A stretch of 64,000 nucleotides of DNA from DSOI01 sp041394885 (GCA_041394885.1 JAWKHI010000041.1:6018-70017), one strand, 5' to 3'; shown: positions 53,477-63,421, counted from the stretch's first letter. A program made the numbers and translations. Notes: generated from the letters alone by a model not told the origin.

Positions 53477-54718
53477 ATGGCCACTATCTCCCCGTTTCAG
53501 CCCTATCGCTACACCGAAAAGGCCGGCGCGCCGCTCGCCAGCCTTGTCACCCAACCCTACGACAAGATCTACCCGCCCATGCAGGAGCGCTACCTGGCGG
53601 CGAGCCCCTATAATCTTGTCCGCATCATTCTAGGCAAACCGGAGCCCGGCGACAATGACCAGGCCAACGTCTACAGCCGGGCCGCGGCGTACCTGAACGA
53701 CTGGATCGCTTCCGGTGTCCTCGCCCGCGAATCGGAGCCGTCCCTGTACGCCTATTTTCAGGAGTTCACTGACCCCGATTCCCGCGACCGCCTCACCCGC
53801 AAGGGCTTCATCGGGCTCTGCCAACTCGAGGATTACGCCGCTGGCGTCGTGCACCGCCATGAGCAGACCCTCAGCGGACCCAAGAAAGACCGCCTGGAAG
53901 TCCTGCGCCACACCCAAGCCCACTTCGGCCAGATCTTCATGCTGTATCCGGACCCCGAGCGCGCCGTCGACGCCATCCTCGACGCCGCGGCTCTCGCGCC
54001 GCCCCTCGGCGAGGTCACCGACGAATACAACGGCGTCCACCGCCTCTGGAAAATTTCGGACCCGGAAACGGTGGCGCGCATCCAGTCCCTCATGGCCGAC
54101 AAGAAGCTCGTGATCGCCGATGGGCATCACCGCTATGAAACCGCGCTGAACTACAGCAAAGAATCGGCACTTCCCGGGGCAAAGCACGTCATGATGACCT
54201 TCGTCAACATGCATTCCGATGGACTCCGGATTCTTGCCACCCACCGTATCGTCCGCAATCTGGCCGAATTCAATCCCGCCGCTCTGCTCGGCAAACTCCA
54301 GGCGCTCGGTACCATCTCGCTCGCCACTCCCGCCGAGTTCAAACAGCGCTCAGCCGCCTACGATCCGTCGCGACTCGTGTTGGGCGTCGCGCTGGCGGGA
54401 CAGGAAAAGATTCACGTACTCGAAGCCGGCCGCGACGAACTCGACGTGATCTTCCTCCACAAGCGCGTGCTCGAAGACGCACTCGGCATTGGCGAGGAAG
54501 CCGTCCGCGAGCAAAAATACCTTACCTACGTCCGCGGCGTCGACGCGGCCATCGACGAGGTGACCCGCAAAGGCGCCCAAGCAGCTTTTCTACTGCAGCC
54601 CACACGCGTGCAGGAGGTGGCCGACACTTCCTTCGGCGGCGGCGTGATGCCACAGAAGTCCACGGACTTCTATCCCAAACTGCTGAGCGGGCTGGCCATC
54701 TACAAAATCGACGGCTAA
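53477..54718 (+). CDS. DUF1015 family protein
   Basis: A 413-residue cytoplasmic protein of the DUF1015 family, recognised by the N-terminal PFQPYRYTEKAGAPL and QPYDKI stretches and the central VIADGHHRYETAL motif. The family is widespread and has been linked by similarity to serine-kinase-like proteins, but its reaction here is not established. It is divergent from the TadG-like gene, with 77 bp between the chosen starts. Confidence 0.9.
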   Translation: MATISPFQPYRYTEKAGAPLASLVTQPYDKIYPPMQERYLAASPYNLVRIILGKPEPGDNDQANVYSRAAAYLNDWIASGVLARESEPSLYAYFQEFTDPDSRDRLTRKGFIGLCQLEDYAAGVVHRHEQTLSGPKKDRLEVLRHTQAHFGQIFMLYPDPERAVDAILDAAALAPPLGEVTDEYNGVHRLWKISDPETVARIQSLMADKKLVIADGHHRYETALNYSKESALPGAKHVMMTFVNMHSDGLRILATHRIVRNLAEFNPAALLGKLQALGTISLATPAEFKQRSAAYDPSRLVLGVALAGQEKIHVLEAGRDELDVIFLHKRVLEDALGIGEEAVREQKYLTYVRGVDAAIDEVTRKGAQAAFLLQPTRVQEVADTSFGGGVMPQKSTDFYPKLLSGLAIYKIDG

Positions 54719-54784
54719 AAGCGTTACGACGCGAAAGCCGCGAATTCTTCGGTCCACCGGCCGGACGGCAGCATCTCACCAGCG

Positions 54785-55282
54785 ATGCCGCCTGATTTCT
54801 CGGGAACCTGGAAACTCGATCACGGCGCCAGCCGGTTCGGGTTCCTCCCGCCGCCACGGCTCCGCATCGACACCATTGTCCACCAGGAGCCGTACATCCG
54901 TATCCGGACCCGCCAGTATGACGCCAGTGGCCTCACCGACGCCGATCGCAACCTAACCATCGGTGGTCAGCCTATCGAAGTCGAGATTCGCGGCCGCTCG
55001 CGCCGTGTCCGTGCGTTCTGGCTGCCCGGCGCCGAGCGCGCCACTCTCGCGGCGCGAAAGTCCCTGGCGGAATCGGTCCTGGTCGTCGAAACTACTTCCG
55101 AGGTCAGCGGCCGATCGCGCACGATCGAGGATCGCTGGACGCTGGACGGCGCCGGTTGGCTCCGCATCGAGCGCCGTTGGAGCCAGCCCGGTGGAGCGGT
55201 CCGGCAGTTCCTCGTGCTGCGCCGCCACGGCGAGCCGTCCGCACTTTCCGCGCCGCTGGAACAGACCGTGGAGGCTCGATGA
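54785..55282 (+). CDS. Uncharacterised lipocalin-like protein
   Basis: A 165-residue protein beginning DFSGTWKLDHGASRFGF, a pattern common to short beta-barrel proteins of Acidobacteria that resemble lipocalin-like domains. It is beta-rich with repeated Arg/Glu pairs and no signal peptide from this start. Function unknown. It lies 66 bp after the DUF1015 gene, possibly co-transcribed, and 70 bp before the convergent receptor. Confidence 0.65.
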   Translation: MPPDFSGTWKLDHGASRFGFLPPPRLRIDTIVHQEPYIRIRTRQYDASGLTDADRNLTIGGQPIEVEIRGRSRRVRAFWLPGAERATLAARKSLAESVLVVETTSEVSGRSRTIEDRWTLDGAGWLRIERRWSQPGGAVRQFLVLRRHGEPSALSAPLEQTVEAR

Positions 55283-55352
55283 GGCCATTCCCCTCGCCAA
55301 TCCCACTGGCCCGTTCAAGGGTCGTCCTGGAACGGGCCGGGGGGAGCGCCGC

Positions 55353-58300
55353 CTACCAGACCAGCTTCAGCGCCATCTGGATCACCCGCGGCAGATTCGC
55401 CTGCGCGGTGATGCGGCCGAAGTTGCGATTGGTCGCCGCCAAATTGGGCGCCCTGAACGCCGGATGATTCATCGAGTTGAAGAACTCACAGCGGTACTGA
55501 AGCTTCAGCTTCTCGGTGAGCTGGGTGTCCTTGATCACCGACAGGTCCAGGTTGTTGGTCTTCGCCTGGCGATAACCGGCGAAGCGCGTGTTGAACGTGC
55601 GGATGTTCTGGTCCAGTTGCTGCCGGGCATCGGTCACGAAACGCGTGGTGTCGAAGACGTTGTCCACATTGCGGGCATCCCAGTTGAGCGGCCCGCCCAA
55701 ATAGATCATGTTGCCCCACTCCACCGGATCGCCCGACGTAACGGCGTAAATCGCGTTGAGCGTCCAGCCCGAAACCAGCCGGCTGAGGCCGGGACCCACA
55801 TCGGCCGCCAGCGGCTTGCCTTTCCCGAACGGAAGTTCGTACAGTCCGCTGAAAATCAACCGGTGAGGACGGTCTTCGTTGGCGATCCGCTTTTCGGGTG
55901 CGAAATCGGAGTCGTTGAGGAAGTTGCGCCGTTCGATCAGCTTCGAGAACTGGTAGTTGAACACGAACTGCACGCCCGCCGCCAAACGCCGCTCAAACCG
56001 GGTCTGGAACAGGTGGAAGTAGGAGCTGCCGAAGTTGTTCGAATCGATCGCCACGCCGCCGTCGCCCGGGAATTGCGGAAAGGCGCGGAACAGTTGTGCC
56101 GCGGCCACCCGGCTACCGTTCAGGCTCGTGCCGGGGATTAGCCCCTGGAACGGATTGGTCACCTGTGCCGTCAACCGGTCAATCGTGGCCTGGTCGCGCG
56201 TGGCGGATGTGCTCAGCAACTCGCGCGGCGTCCAGTTCAGATTTCGCCCGCCCGTCAGCCGCACTGCTCGATTGCCCATATAGCCCAATTCGAGAACCGT
56301 GTTGCGCGAGACCTCCCGCTGGACCGAGAAGCTCCACCGGATCGAATACGGGTTGCTCAGATCCGGGTTGTAGAACCGGACTCCTTGCCCGAGGAACGTG
56401 TTCACCCCGTTGCTGTTGCCATCCGGCTGCAGCACGCCGTTCGGGAACGGATTGCTGAGCGTCGCTGCCGGTGTGAGAAACCCGTCGAGCGAAGCGACTA
56501 ATGGCGTCCGTTGGAAGTAGCCCGGTTGCTGGGAGGCGATCAGGCCTTCGGTGAAGTAGAACAGTCCGCCGCCGCCGCGGATGACCGTCTTGCTGTTCAG
56601 TCCGTAGGCCAGCCCAAATCGTGGACTGATCAGGTGCGAGGTATTGGTCACGCCACGGTTGCCCGAACCCGCGTACACAATGCCTCCCGTGGGATTGAAC
56701 TGCGAGGCCGGCAGCCCGGCCACCGGGTTGCGCGCATACGCCGTACGGGCCGCCGCGCTCAAAGCCAATTGCGCCCCCGGATCGAACCCGACCACCTGCC
56801 GGTCGAATCGCTCCGTGGTGGGCAGTTCCTTTTCGTACCGCAGGCCGAGGTTCAGCGTTAGCGCGCGGGAGAACTTCCAGTCGTCCTGCACGTAGAAGGA
56901 GACGTACCCGGCCTGATTGGTGCGGAACGCGCCCACGTCATAGGACCCGCCAGTGGGCATACCCAGCATGAATGCCGCCAGATCCTGGCCCAACGGCGCC
57001 ACCGGCGAATTGTCCAGCGGACCCCGTGTCCAGTTCTCGCGGAATGTGTAGGCGCCCGATGAGTTGCCGAAGTTGGGCGAGCTCTCCCGCAGAAGGCGCA
57101 GGTCCGCGCCCACCTTGAGCGAATGCGCGCCGGCGATCTTGGTCAGGCTCGAGAAGATCTGGAAGTTGTCGAACGGCGTGTTGCCGGTGCCCGACGTGCC
57201 CAGATCGTTGTAGCGGTTCAAGTCCACCAGTGGCAGCACCGCCTGCGTCGATACCGACGCCAGTGAACCAGGAAATCCGAGGCTCGTCTGATCGAATCCG
57301 AGTGAGGGCCGGAATCCGCCTTCGGTGAATCGCGTCCAGTTCAGGCGCGTGTTCAGCACCACCGTCGGTGAGAACGTATACACGTCGTCGAGCGTCGATC
57401 CCCAGTTGATCCGCACCAGGTTGTTCCCGGTAGCGATGTTCTGAAAGCTGTTGCCCCGAAATTCGAGCCGCTCGTTGTGCCGGAAATTCCAGAACATCTT
57501 GTGCCGCTCGGAGATGTTGAAGTCCAACCGTCCCAGTTCGTTGTTGAAGTTGTCGCCGCGATTGGTGTTGACCAGGTAGTTGTCCTGCCCGTCGATGCGG
57601 CCGGGCTGATTCGCCTGCGGATAGAACTGCAGGTAGTTGCGGGCGATCGAACTCAGCCGGCTCGCCGGAATCACGTTGCCCGGGAAGGCGTCACGCCGTA
57701 TGCGGCTGCCCTCGCGCCGTCCCGTGGTTGGATCATAGATGGCGTAGTTGGCGCCTGCGTTGAGTAGCGCTGAAAAATCCCCGTTGCGTTGCGCGTCGGT
57801 CGGGACGGTGGTGGTGAGCGGTTCCGGGATGCGGTCTTTGATTCCCTCGTAGGCGAAATACCAGAACACCCGGTTCCGGCCGTCCAGCAGTTTGGGGATC
57901 AGGACCGGTCCGCCTGCATTGATACCCCATTGGTTGAAAACGAGATTGTTCTTTTTTCCGCCGGCGCGGTTGACGAAGAAGTCCGTCGCGGTGAGCTTGG
58001 ACACCTGGTTGAAGTTGTATGCGTTGCCATGCAGCGCATTGGTGCCGCCCTTCATCACCACGTTCACCGTGCCGCCGCCCGTGTTCCCGTAGGCGGCGTC
58101 GGCCTGGAAGGTTTCCACTTTCACCTCATCCACGCTGTCCACGGGCGGGTTGTAGGCCACGCGCCGGTTGCGAGTGGTGTCCGGCGATCCGTCCATCAGT
58201 AACTCGTTGGACCGCGACGGCGCGCCCCCCATAGAGAAGCCCGACGGGCCCGAGTTGTCGAACGGACGCGTGAAGCGCGGGTCTGAGTCCGGCACCACAC

Positions 58301-58775
58301 CGAAGGCGAGCTGCGCCAGCACCAGCGGCGTCCGGCCGTTCATCGGCATGTTCGCGATCTGTTTCTGTGTGATCACCTGCCCGGACGACGCCGTCGAGGT
58401 AACGAGCACCGGCGCTTCCGCGCTGATGGTCACTGTGTCCACCACCTGCCCGATCTCGAGCACGATGTCGAGCGAGACCTGCTGATTGGCGCTTACCTGC
58501 AGGGGCTCACGGATGTAGCGCTTGAATCCGTCTGCTTGCGCCTCCAGGCGGTACGCGCCCGGTTGCAGAAAGGGAATCGTGTACTGGCCGGTGGCGCCGG
58601 AAATCGATTCGTATTTCGACCCCGTGTCGATATGCGTCACGATCAGGCCGACGTTGGGTACAACCGCCTGCTGCGCGTCAGAGACGGTGCCGGTGATCGT
58701 TCCGCGGAATTGCTGTCCGAATGCGTTGGTGGCGGCGAGGATGGCCGCCATCGCAAGGAAGTGTTTGGACGACAT
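55353..58775 (-). CDS. Oar-like TonB-dependent outer membrane receptor (third copy)
   Basis: A 1140-residue receptor with signal peptide, carboxypeptidase-regulatory-like domain (GTITGTVSDAQQAVVPNVGL), plug (IANMPMNGRTPLVLAQ, MKGGTNALHGNAYNF) and a beta-barrel ending in a proper terminal strand (RVIQMALKLVW). An AGGAG site lies seven bases before the ATG at 58775. It differs substantially from the two receptors at 24417 and 34943, so a different ligand is likely. Neighbours give no clear hint of the substrate. Confidence 0.94.
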   Translation of the reverse strand: MSSKHFLAMAAILAATNAFGQQFRGTITGTVSDAQQAVVPNVGLIVTHIDTGSKYESISGATGQYTIPFLQPGAYRLEAQADGFKRYIREPLQVSANQQVSLDIVLEIGQVVDTVTISAEAPVLVTSTASSGQVITQKQIANMPMNGRTPLVLAQLAFGVVPDSDPRFTRPFDNSGPSGFSMGGAPSRSNELLMDGSPDTTRNRRVAYNPPVDSVDEVKVETFQADAAYGNTGGGTVNVVMKGGTNALHGNAYNFNQVSKLTATDFFVNRAGGKKNNLVFNQWGINAGGPVLIPKLLDGRNRVFWYFAYEGIKDRIPEPLTTTVPTDAQRNGDFSALLNAGANYAIYDPTTGRREGSRIRRDAFPGNVIPASRLSSIARNYLQFYPQANQPGRIDGQDNYLVNTNRGDNFNNELGRLDFNISERHKMFWNFRHNERLEFRGNSFQNIATGNNLVRINWGSTLDDVYTFSPTVVLNTRLNWTRFTEGGFRPSLGFDQTSLGFPGSLASVSTQAVLPLVDLNRYNDLGTSGTGNTPFDNFQIFSSLTKIAGAHSLKVGADLRLLRESSPNFGNSSGAYTFRENWTRGPLDNSPVAPLGQDLAAFMLGMPTGGSYDVGAFRTNQAGYVSFYVQDDWKFSRALTLNLGLRYEKELPTTERFDRQVVGFDPGAQLALSAAARTAYARNPVAGLPASQFNPTGGIVYAGSGNRGVTNTSHLISPRFGLAYGLNSKTVIRGGGGLFYFTEGLIASQQPGYFQRTPLVASLDGFLTPAATLSNPFPNGVLQPDGNSNGVNTFLGQGVRFYNPDLSNPYSIRWSFSVQREVSRNTVLELGYMGNRAVRLTGGRNLNWTPRELLSTSATRDQATIDRLTAQVTNPFQGLIPGTSLNGSRVAAAQLFRAFPQFPGDGGVAIDSNNFGSSYFHLFQTRFERRLAAGVQFVFNYQFSKLIERRNFLNDSDFAPEKRIANEDRPHRLIFSGLYELPFGKGKPLAADVGPGLSRLVSGWTLNAIYAVTSGDPVEWGNMIYLGGPLNWDARNVDNVFDTTRFVTDARQQLDQNIRTFNTRFAGYRQAKTNNLDLSVIKDTQLTEKLKLQYRCEFFNSMNHPAFRAPNLAATNRNFGRITAQANLPRVIQMALKLVW

Positions 58776-58830
58776 AGTTCACTCCTGGTAGTCTGCGGAC
58801 TGGTGAAAACCCTGAAGCGAGAGGGTCATT

Positions 58831-58860
58831 CATAATTAAAATAGCACAATGTATTGCTGA
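58831..58860. promoter_or_regulatory. AT-rich island between receptor and Rieske-flavodoxin genes
   Basis: In the 151-bp divergent gap, this stretch (CATAATTAAAATAGC and on) is the most AT-rich sequence in the neighbourhood and sits 55-85 bp from the receptor start. It probably holds the receptor promoter; exact boxes could not be assigned. Confidence 0.4.
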
Positions 58861-58926
58861 TCGATAGCATGTTCCTCCGGGAGCCCGGTTCGCCCTCCCC
58901 GCCCGAAACCACGCCATAATTTACCC

Positions 58927-60042
58927 ATGGAACGGAACGACCCCCTGAAACAGGACCTAACGCAGGAATGGATTGACGTGGGCCCGGAGGAGGAACTCGC
59001 GCGCACCCCCGTGCAGCAAGTCCAAGTCGGTGGAGCCCGCGTCGCCCTCACTTTTCGCGACGGAGTGTTCGGCGCCGTCAGCGGCGTCTGCAATCACGCC
59101 GGAGGCCCCTTGGGAAAAGGGACCCTCGAAGGCGATTACCTCGTCTGCCCTTGGCACCAATGGAAGTTCCACCGCCTGGAAGGCCAAGGCGAGCGCGGAT
59201 TTGAGGAAGACGCCGTCCCCGCCTACACCGTTCGCGTTCGGGATGGCCGCGTGGAAGTGGGCGCCAAGCCCGAGACCAGGCGCACGAAGAAACCCCATGC
59301 GCCACACCCTCTCAGCAGGCCCGCGCAGCGCCAGCCCGGCCGCGCTCGCGTGGTAGGCATCTCCACCACATCCATGCAGGCCGACTACCCTCGCTTCTCC
59401 ACCTCCGAGTCATTGGTCGAATCCGCGCTCGCGCACGCCACCGCCCGCGGCTTCGAGAGCCGGTTGATCCGTCTACGCGACCTCAATTTCCGCCACTGCG
59501 AGGGCTTCTATTCCAAGGCTGCGCGCGCCTGCACCTGGCCTTGCTCCATCACCCAGATGGACCCCGGCGATCAGCTTGACCGTGTCTATGAAGCCCTCGT
59601 TCATTGGGGCGACGTCTTCATCATCGGCACTCCCATTCGATGGGGCTCGCCGAGTAGCCTGTACTTCAAGATGGTGGAGCGCATGAACTGCATCCAGAAT
59701 CAGGTGACCATCGCCGGCAAGGTCCTGCTGCAGAATAAGGTGGTGGGGCCCATCATCACCGGCGGCCAGGATAATGTCCAGGCCGTAGCCGGGCAGATGC
59801 TCGGCTTCTTCGGCGAACTCGGCTGTCAGTTTCCGCAGTTTCCCTACATCGCCCACTCGCGCGGATGGAGCGCCGAGGATATGGAGCGAAACGTCGAATA
59901 CGTCCGCGCAAGCGACGCCCTGCGCACCGCCTCGCAGGAACTCGTCGACCGGTGTATCGACTTGGCCGAGCGCCTCATCGCCACCACCCCAATGCCTGCG
60001 CCGCGAGCCGGTCGAAAGGGAAGAGCGCTTCCCGTCCTGTAA
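58927..60042 (+). CDS. Rieske [2Fe-2S]-flavodoxin-like fusion protein
   Basis: A 371-residue fusion. Residues about 14-115 are a Rieske ferredoxin-like domain with both ligand pairs, Cys55-x-His57 (VCNHAGG) and Cys74-x2-His77 (CPWHQW). A basic linker (about 115-140) joins a flavodoxin/FMN-reductase-like domain (GISTTSMQADYP, FIIGTPIRWGSPSS, about 140-345) that also carries the Cys-rich stretch CEGFYSKAARACTWPC. No signal peptide. Electron flow between iron-sulphur cluster and flavin within one chain is the obvious inference; the partner and substrate are unknown. It ends one base before the convergent gene. Confidence 0.85.
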   Translation: MERNDPLKQDLTQEWIDVGPEEELARTPVQQVQVGGARVALTFRDGVFGAVSGVCNHAGGPLGKGTLEGDYLVCPWHQWKFHRLEGQGERGFEEDAVPAYTVRVRDGRVEVGAKPETRRTKKPHAPHPLSRPAQRQPGRARVVGISTTSMQADYPRFSTSESLVESALAHATARGFESRLIRLRDLNFRHCEGFYSKAARACTWPCSITQMDPGDQLDRVYEALVHWGDVFIIGTPIRWGSPSSLYFKMVERMNCIQNQVTIAGKVLLQNKVVGPIITGGQDNVQAVAGQMLGFFGELGCQFPQFPYIAHSRGWSAEDMERNVEYVRASDALRTASQELVDRCIDLAERLIATTPMPAPRAGRKGRALPVL

Positions 60043-61767
60043 CTATCGCCGTCCCGACAAAGCCGGTGCGTTGGCCGCGGCCCCCCGCGATATCTGTAGA
60101 TACCGTTCCGCCAGCGCCGCGTCCTTTCGCAAACCCGGACTGCCGTTGTAAAGCATCCACGCGTTGGTGGCGGCGAGCCTGTCGCCCGCATCCGCCGCCA
60201 ACGCGAGCCATTTCGCGCCCTCCGGATTATTCTGCGGCACGCCTTTGCCCACCACATACATGATTCCGAGCATCGCCTCCGCCGGATGATAACCCAGTTC
60301 GGCCGCCTGTTTGGTAAGCGCGAACGCCCTTGCTGGATCGGAGGCCGCGAGCGTTGCGCCTTCGCACAACAATTGCGGGGCCTTGCCGGAGGGCTTCCGT
60401 TCGCACTCGGCATAGTTCTTCTGATAGCCCTGCGCCCGTGTGGCGACCTCCGCCAGCCACGCCGCCCAGCCGCCCTCCGGGGCCTTGCGCTCCGGTCTCC
60501 CGAGATCGCCCCGGAACTCAGGATCGCGGATCGGCATCAGCGCGTTGCCGGCGATCGTCCTCAACTCTTCATCCGGATCCTCCAGCAGCGCCACCAACGT
60601 CTGGAACAATCCCGCGTCCTGCTGCACGCCCTTGATCTGGAAACGAGCTGCTTCCACAACCGCATCCGCCACGCTCACGCGATCGGCCGGCTCGGTCGCC
60701 TTGGCCGGGTCGGCGAGGAATCCCGTCAGTGCGTCCTGCGCCGATCGAGAACGCCAGTTCGCCTGCATGGCCAGCGCTCGGGCCGCGGCCCGCCGTACGC
60801 GGCGATCCGGGTCGTTCAACCGTGTGCCCAGTGCCCCTGCGGCTGCCTCTCCGAAAATGCCTTGGGAGAACGTCGCCGCCGCGGCGGTTCGCGTGGCTGC
60901 GTCTGGCGAAGCCAGTAACTTTTGCAGTACTTCGCCGGCGGGCGCGCCCCCCACCAACGCCAGATCTTCGAAGTATCCCCTTGGCCCGGCCTTCGGGGCG
61001 GCGGCGAGAAGTTTTCGTTCGCCCGCCGACAATGGCACGTTCTTGTTCCGGTTACGGCTTACCCAGGCAATCGCGTCGTCGTTGCTGGCCGGATGGTAGG
61101 TACGCGCTCCCAGGTCGGCGATCTCGCGATAAATTGCCCGGTAGCCTTTCGCGTGCACCCGGGAGTAACCATCCCGTACGTTGGTCAAGTGATGCGACAA
61201 ATCCCGAAGCCCCAGGACCATATAGATCCCGGGAGCCTCTTTCTCCTGGTCGATCGCCTTCGTTGTCTCATCGGCCATCTTCCACCATGTCCAGCTGTAG
61301 GAGACGCTCGCCGCGATCACGTCCGGATGCAGCGTCGACAACTCACCCGAGATCTTGCCGCCTTCCCCTTTGCCGTACACGTACACGCGGCGCGGATTGA
61401 TCGGATATGTTTTCTTCGCCCACTCGATCAGCTTCCCGATCGGTTCATGGTCCGCCGGGCCGAACTTGCGCTCCTGCGGACCGCCCGCCAACAGCACGAA
61501 GCCGTCCCGAAGCCCCAGCCGCTTCAGCGCTTCCCGCACCGGGTAGATCTCGTCGCCCACCGGCCGGTCATGTTCGGGAAAGCAGAGTATCAGCGCCAGT
61601 TGGCGTGCCGGGTCTGTGGTCCCCGCCGGTGCGGCGTTATCCGGCGCCTCCACGACATACTGGATGATCGTCTTGCCCGATGCGTCTTTGAGTTCTTCCG
61701 GCGGCGCGGCGGCCAAGGCCGCGGCGGCAAACAGAATCATTGCAAGCGGCAGATGGATGGGTTTCAT
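60043..61767 (-). CDS. Exported hydrolase-fold protein with HEAT and Sel1 repeats
   Basis: A 574-residue secreted protein. A signal peptide (to about residue 21) precedes an alpha/beta-hydrolase-like domain (about 30-260) similar to polyhydroxybutyrate depolymerase-type esterases. The nucleophile elbow reads YGKGEGG, so the position of the catalytic Ser (residue 134) is Gly. Next come HEAT-like repeats (about 290-450, RRVRRAAARALAMQA, DEELRTIAGNALMPI) and Sel1 repeats (about 480-560, GYHPAEAMLGIMYVVGKG). It is therefore probably a binding protein and not an esterase. The start is ATG 61767; a frame to 61800 adds no signal. Confidence 0.8.
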   Translation of the reverse strand: MKPIHLPLAMILFAAAALAAAPPEELKDASGKTIIQYVVEAPDNAAPAGTTDPARQLALILCFPEHDRPVGDEIYPVREALKRLGLRDGFVLLAGGPQERKFGPADHEPIGKLIEWAKKTYPINPRRVYVYGKGEGGKISGELSTLHPDVIAASVSYSWTWWKMADETTKAIDQEKEAPGIYMVLGLRDLSHHLTNVRDGYSRVHAKGYRAIYREIADLGARTYHPASNDDAIAWVSRNRNKNVPLSAGERKLLAAAPKAGPRGYFEDLALVGGAPAGEVLQKLLASPDAATRTAAAATFSQGIFGEAAAGALGTRLNDPDRRVRRAAARALAMQANWRSRSAQDALTGFLADPAKATEPADRVSVADAVVEAARFQIKGVQQDAGLFQTLVALLEDPDEELRTIAGNALMPIRDPEFRGDLGRPERKAPEGGWAAWLAEVATRAQGYQKNYAECERKPSGKAPQLLCEGATLAASDPARAFALTKQAAELGYHPAEAMLGIMYVVGKGVPQNNPEGAKWLALAADAGDRLAATNAWMLYNGSPGLRKDAALAERYLQISRGAAANAPALSGRR

Positions 61768-61910
61768 TTGCGGTGGTCGCTCCAACGGGAAGCGTATCAC
61801 GGGTCCGGTTGCTCCGGAGGGCCGGTTTCGGAGGCCGCGGTTATGCCGGCGCTTTCCTATGCTCTACTGAAGGGGCATCCAGGAAATAGCGGTCAGGCCA
61901 TGGAGGATCG

Positions 61911-62963
61911 ATGATTCCGCAAGAAAAGACCGCCGCCGTTACGCGTGGCCTGCAAGAGGCTTTCGGTGTGACGGAGTGGGAAGACATCCGCAGGCTGACA
62001 AGAGGCCACACCTCGGCCCTCGTGTTTCGCATCGTCGTGCAAGGAACTCCCCGTCTGCTGCGGATCATCATGCGGCCGAATGCGGCGATCGGCCCGGAGC
62101 GTCAATTCGCCTGCATGCGATCGGCTGCGGACGCAGGATTGGCGCCGCGCGTCTGGTACACCAGCACCGCGGATCAGATCTCCATCACCGATTTTGTCGA
62201 AGAGACGTCATTTTCGGCCTCTGAGGCCCTGGTGCGTTTGCCCGCCGTGTTGCGCACCCTGCATTCGCTGCCACCGTTTCCGCGGGTGTTGACGGGGTTC
62301 AATACCACATGCACATTCTTGCTGAACGACGCGGCTGGCTCCGGGGCTTTCTTCCAAAGAATCCAAACCGCGAACGTCTTTTCCAAATCCGCAAGCGAAG
62401 AGCTTTCCGCCTGCCATGCGCGGATCGCCGCCGTCTACCCTCGTCCGGACCGCGAAGCGATCAATGCGGACATGGTGTCCAGTCACAATGACTTGTTCAA
62501 GCCGGACAACATCCTCTTCGACGGACAGCGCGTCTGGCTGGTGGACTGGGAAGCAGCCTTTCTCAACGACCGATATGCCGATCTGGCCGCCGTTGCCAAC
62601 CTCGTAGTCACCAACGACGCTGAGGAAACAACCTATCTGCGGGAGTATTTCGGCCAGCCGCCCTGCGAGTATCAACGGGCCCGGTTCTTTCTGATGAGGC
62701 AGGCCGCCCACCTGTTCTACGCAGCGGTATTTCTCATGCTCGGTTCCCCGGATGTGCCGGTGAAGCCGACGGACGCCGCGCCTGAAGCCATTCACTTCGT
62801 TCGGCGCATGTGGGCGGGTGAAGTTGACCTGGCCGGCAAGGACGCCCGGCTCGCCTATGGCAGGATTCACTGGGCGCAGTTCGTACAGAACTTGGCGCAC
62901 CCGCGATTGGACCAGTCGCTCGAAATCGTCGCCGACCGTCATCCGAGCTCCATCGGCAACTAA
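61911..62963 (+). CDS. Phosphotransferase (aminoglycoside/choline kinase family)
   Basis: A 350-residue kinase of the APH/choline kinase/thiamine kinase fold. The catalytic loop is SSHNDLFKPDNILF and the metal-binding Asp lies in WLVDWEAAF; the N-terminal lobe has a Gly-rich LTRGHTSALVFRI. A GGAGG site precedes the ATG at 61911. It ends 2 bp before the VOC gene. Which small molecule is phosphorylated cannot be said; resistance should not be assumed from the family name. Confidence 0.87.
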   Translation: MIPQEKTAAVTRGLQEAFGVTEWEDIRRLTRGHTSALVFRIVVQGTPRLLRIIMRPNAAIGPERQFACMRSAADAGLAPRVWYTSTADQISITDFVEETSFSASEALVRLPAVLRTLHSLPPFPRVLTGFNTTCTFLLNDAAGSGAFFQRIQTANVFSKSASEELSACHARIAAVYPRPDREAINADMVSSHNDLFKPDNILFDGQRVWLVDWEAAFLNDRYADLAAVANLVVTNDAEETTYLREYFGQPPCEYQRARFFLMRQAAHLFYAAVFLMLGSPDVPVKPTDAAPEAIHFVRRMWAGEVDLAGKDARLAYGRIHWAQFVQNLAHPRLDQSLEIVADRHPSSIGN

Positions 62964-62965
62964 TC

Positions 62966-63403
62966 ATGCGTCCACAACCCCTCATCGCCGTTACAGACGT
63001 GGAAGCGAGCAGCCGTTGGTACTGCCAGCTCCTTGGTTGCCAAAGTGCCCACGGCGGAAACCAATACGAACGCCTCGTCGCCAACGGCAACCTGATCCTC
63101 CAACTCCACAGCTTCGATGTGGAACACCACCACGGCCCCATCGGCAACCGTGAGGACAAACCCTACGGCAATGGCGTCCTGCTCTGGTTCGAAGTCGACG
63201 ACTTCGACGCCGCCCTCGAACGTTCCCGCCACATGGGCGTCGAGATCGTACTGCCGAAACATGTCAATCCACCCGGCGCCGGCGGTGGTCCGAATCACTG
63301 GGAATGCTGGATGCGGGACCCTGACGGTTACGTCGTCGTGATTTGCAGTCCCGACGGATCGGGACCCGGAACCTGGCGCCCCGGCCAGACCCCAGCGAGC
63401 TAG
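62966..63403 (+). CDS. Glyoxalase/bleomycin-resistance (VOC) family protein
   Basis: A 145-residue single-module vicinal oxygen chelate protein: TDVEASSRWYCQLLG, a central His/Glu-bearing strand (LILQLHSFDVEHHHG), the FEVDDFDAALERSRHMG half and the C-terminal ECWMRDPDGYVVVI with the usual metal Glu region. Two such modules, by dimerisation, would make the active site. It starts 2 bp after the phosphotransferase stop and is followed 18 bp later by the SagB-like gene, so the three are likely one transcript. Confidence 0.9.
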   Translation: MRPQPLIAVTDVEASSRWYCQLLGCQSAHGGNQYERLVANGNLILQLHSFDVEHHHGPIGNREDKPYGNGVLLWFEVDDFDAALERSRHMGVEIVLPKHVNPPGAGGGPNHWECWMRDPDGYVVVICSPDGSGPGTWRPGQTPAS

Positions 63404-63421
63404 CAGTTTGGCCCCTCTACC

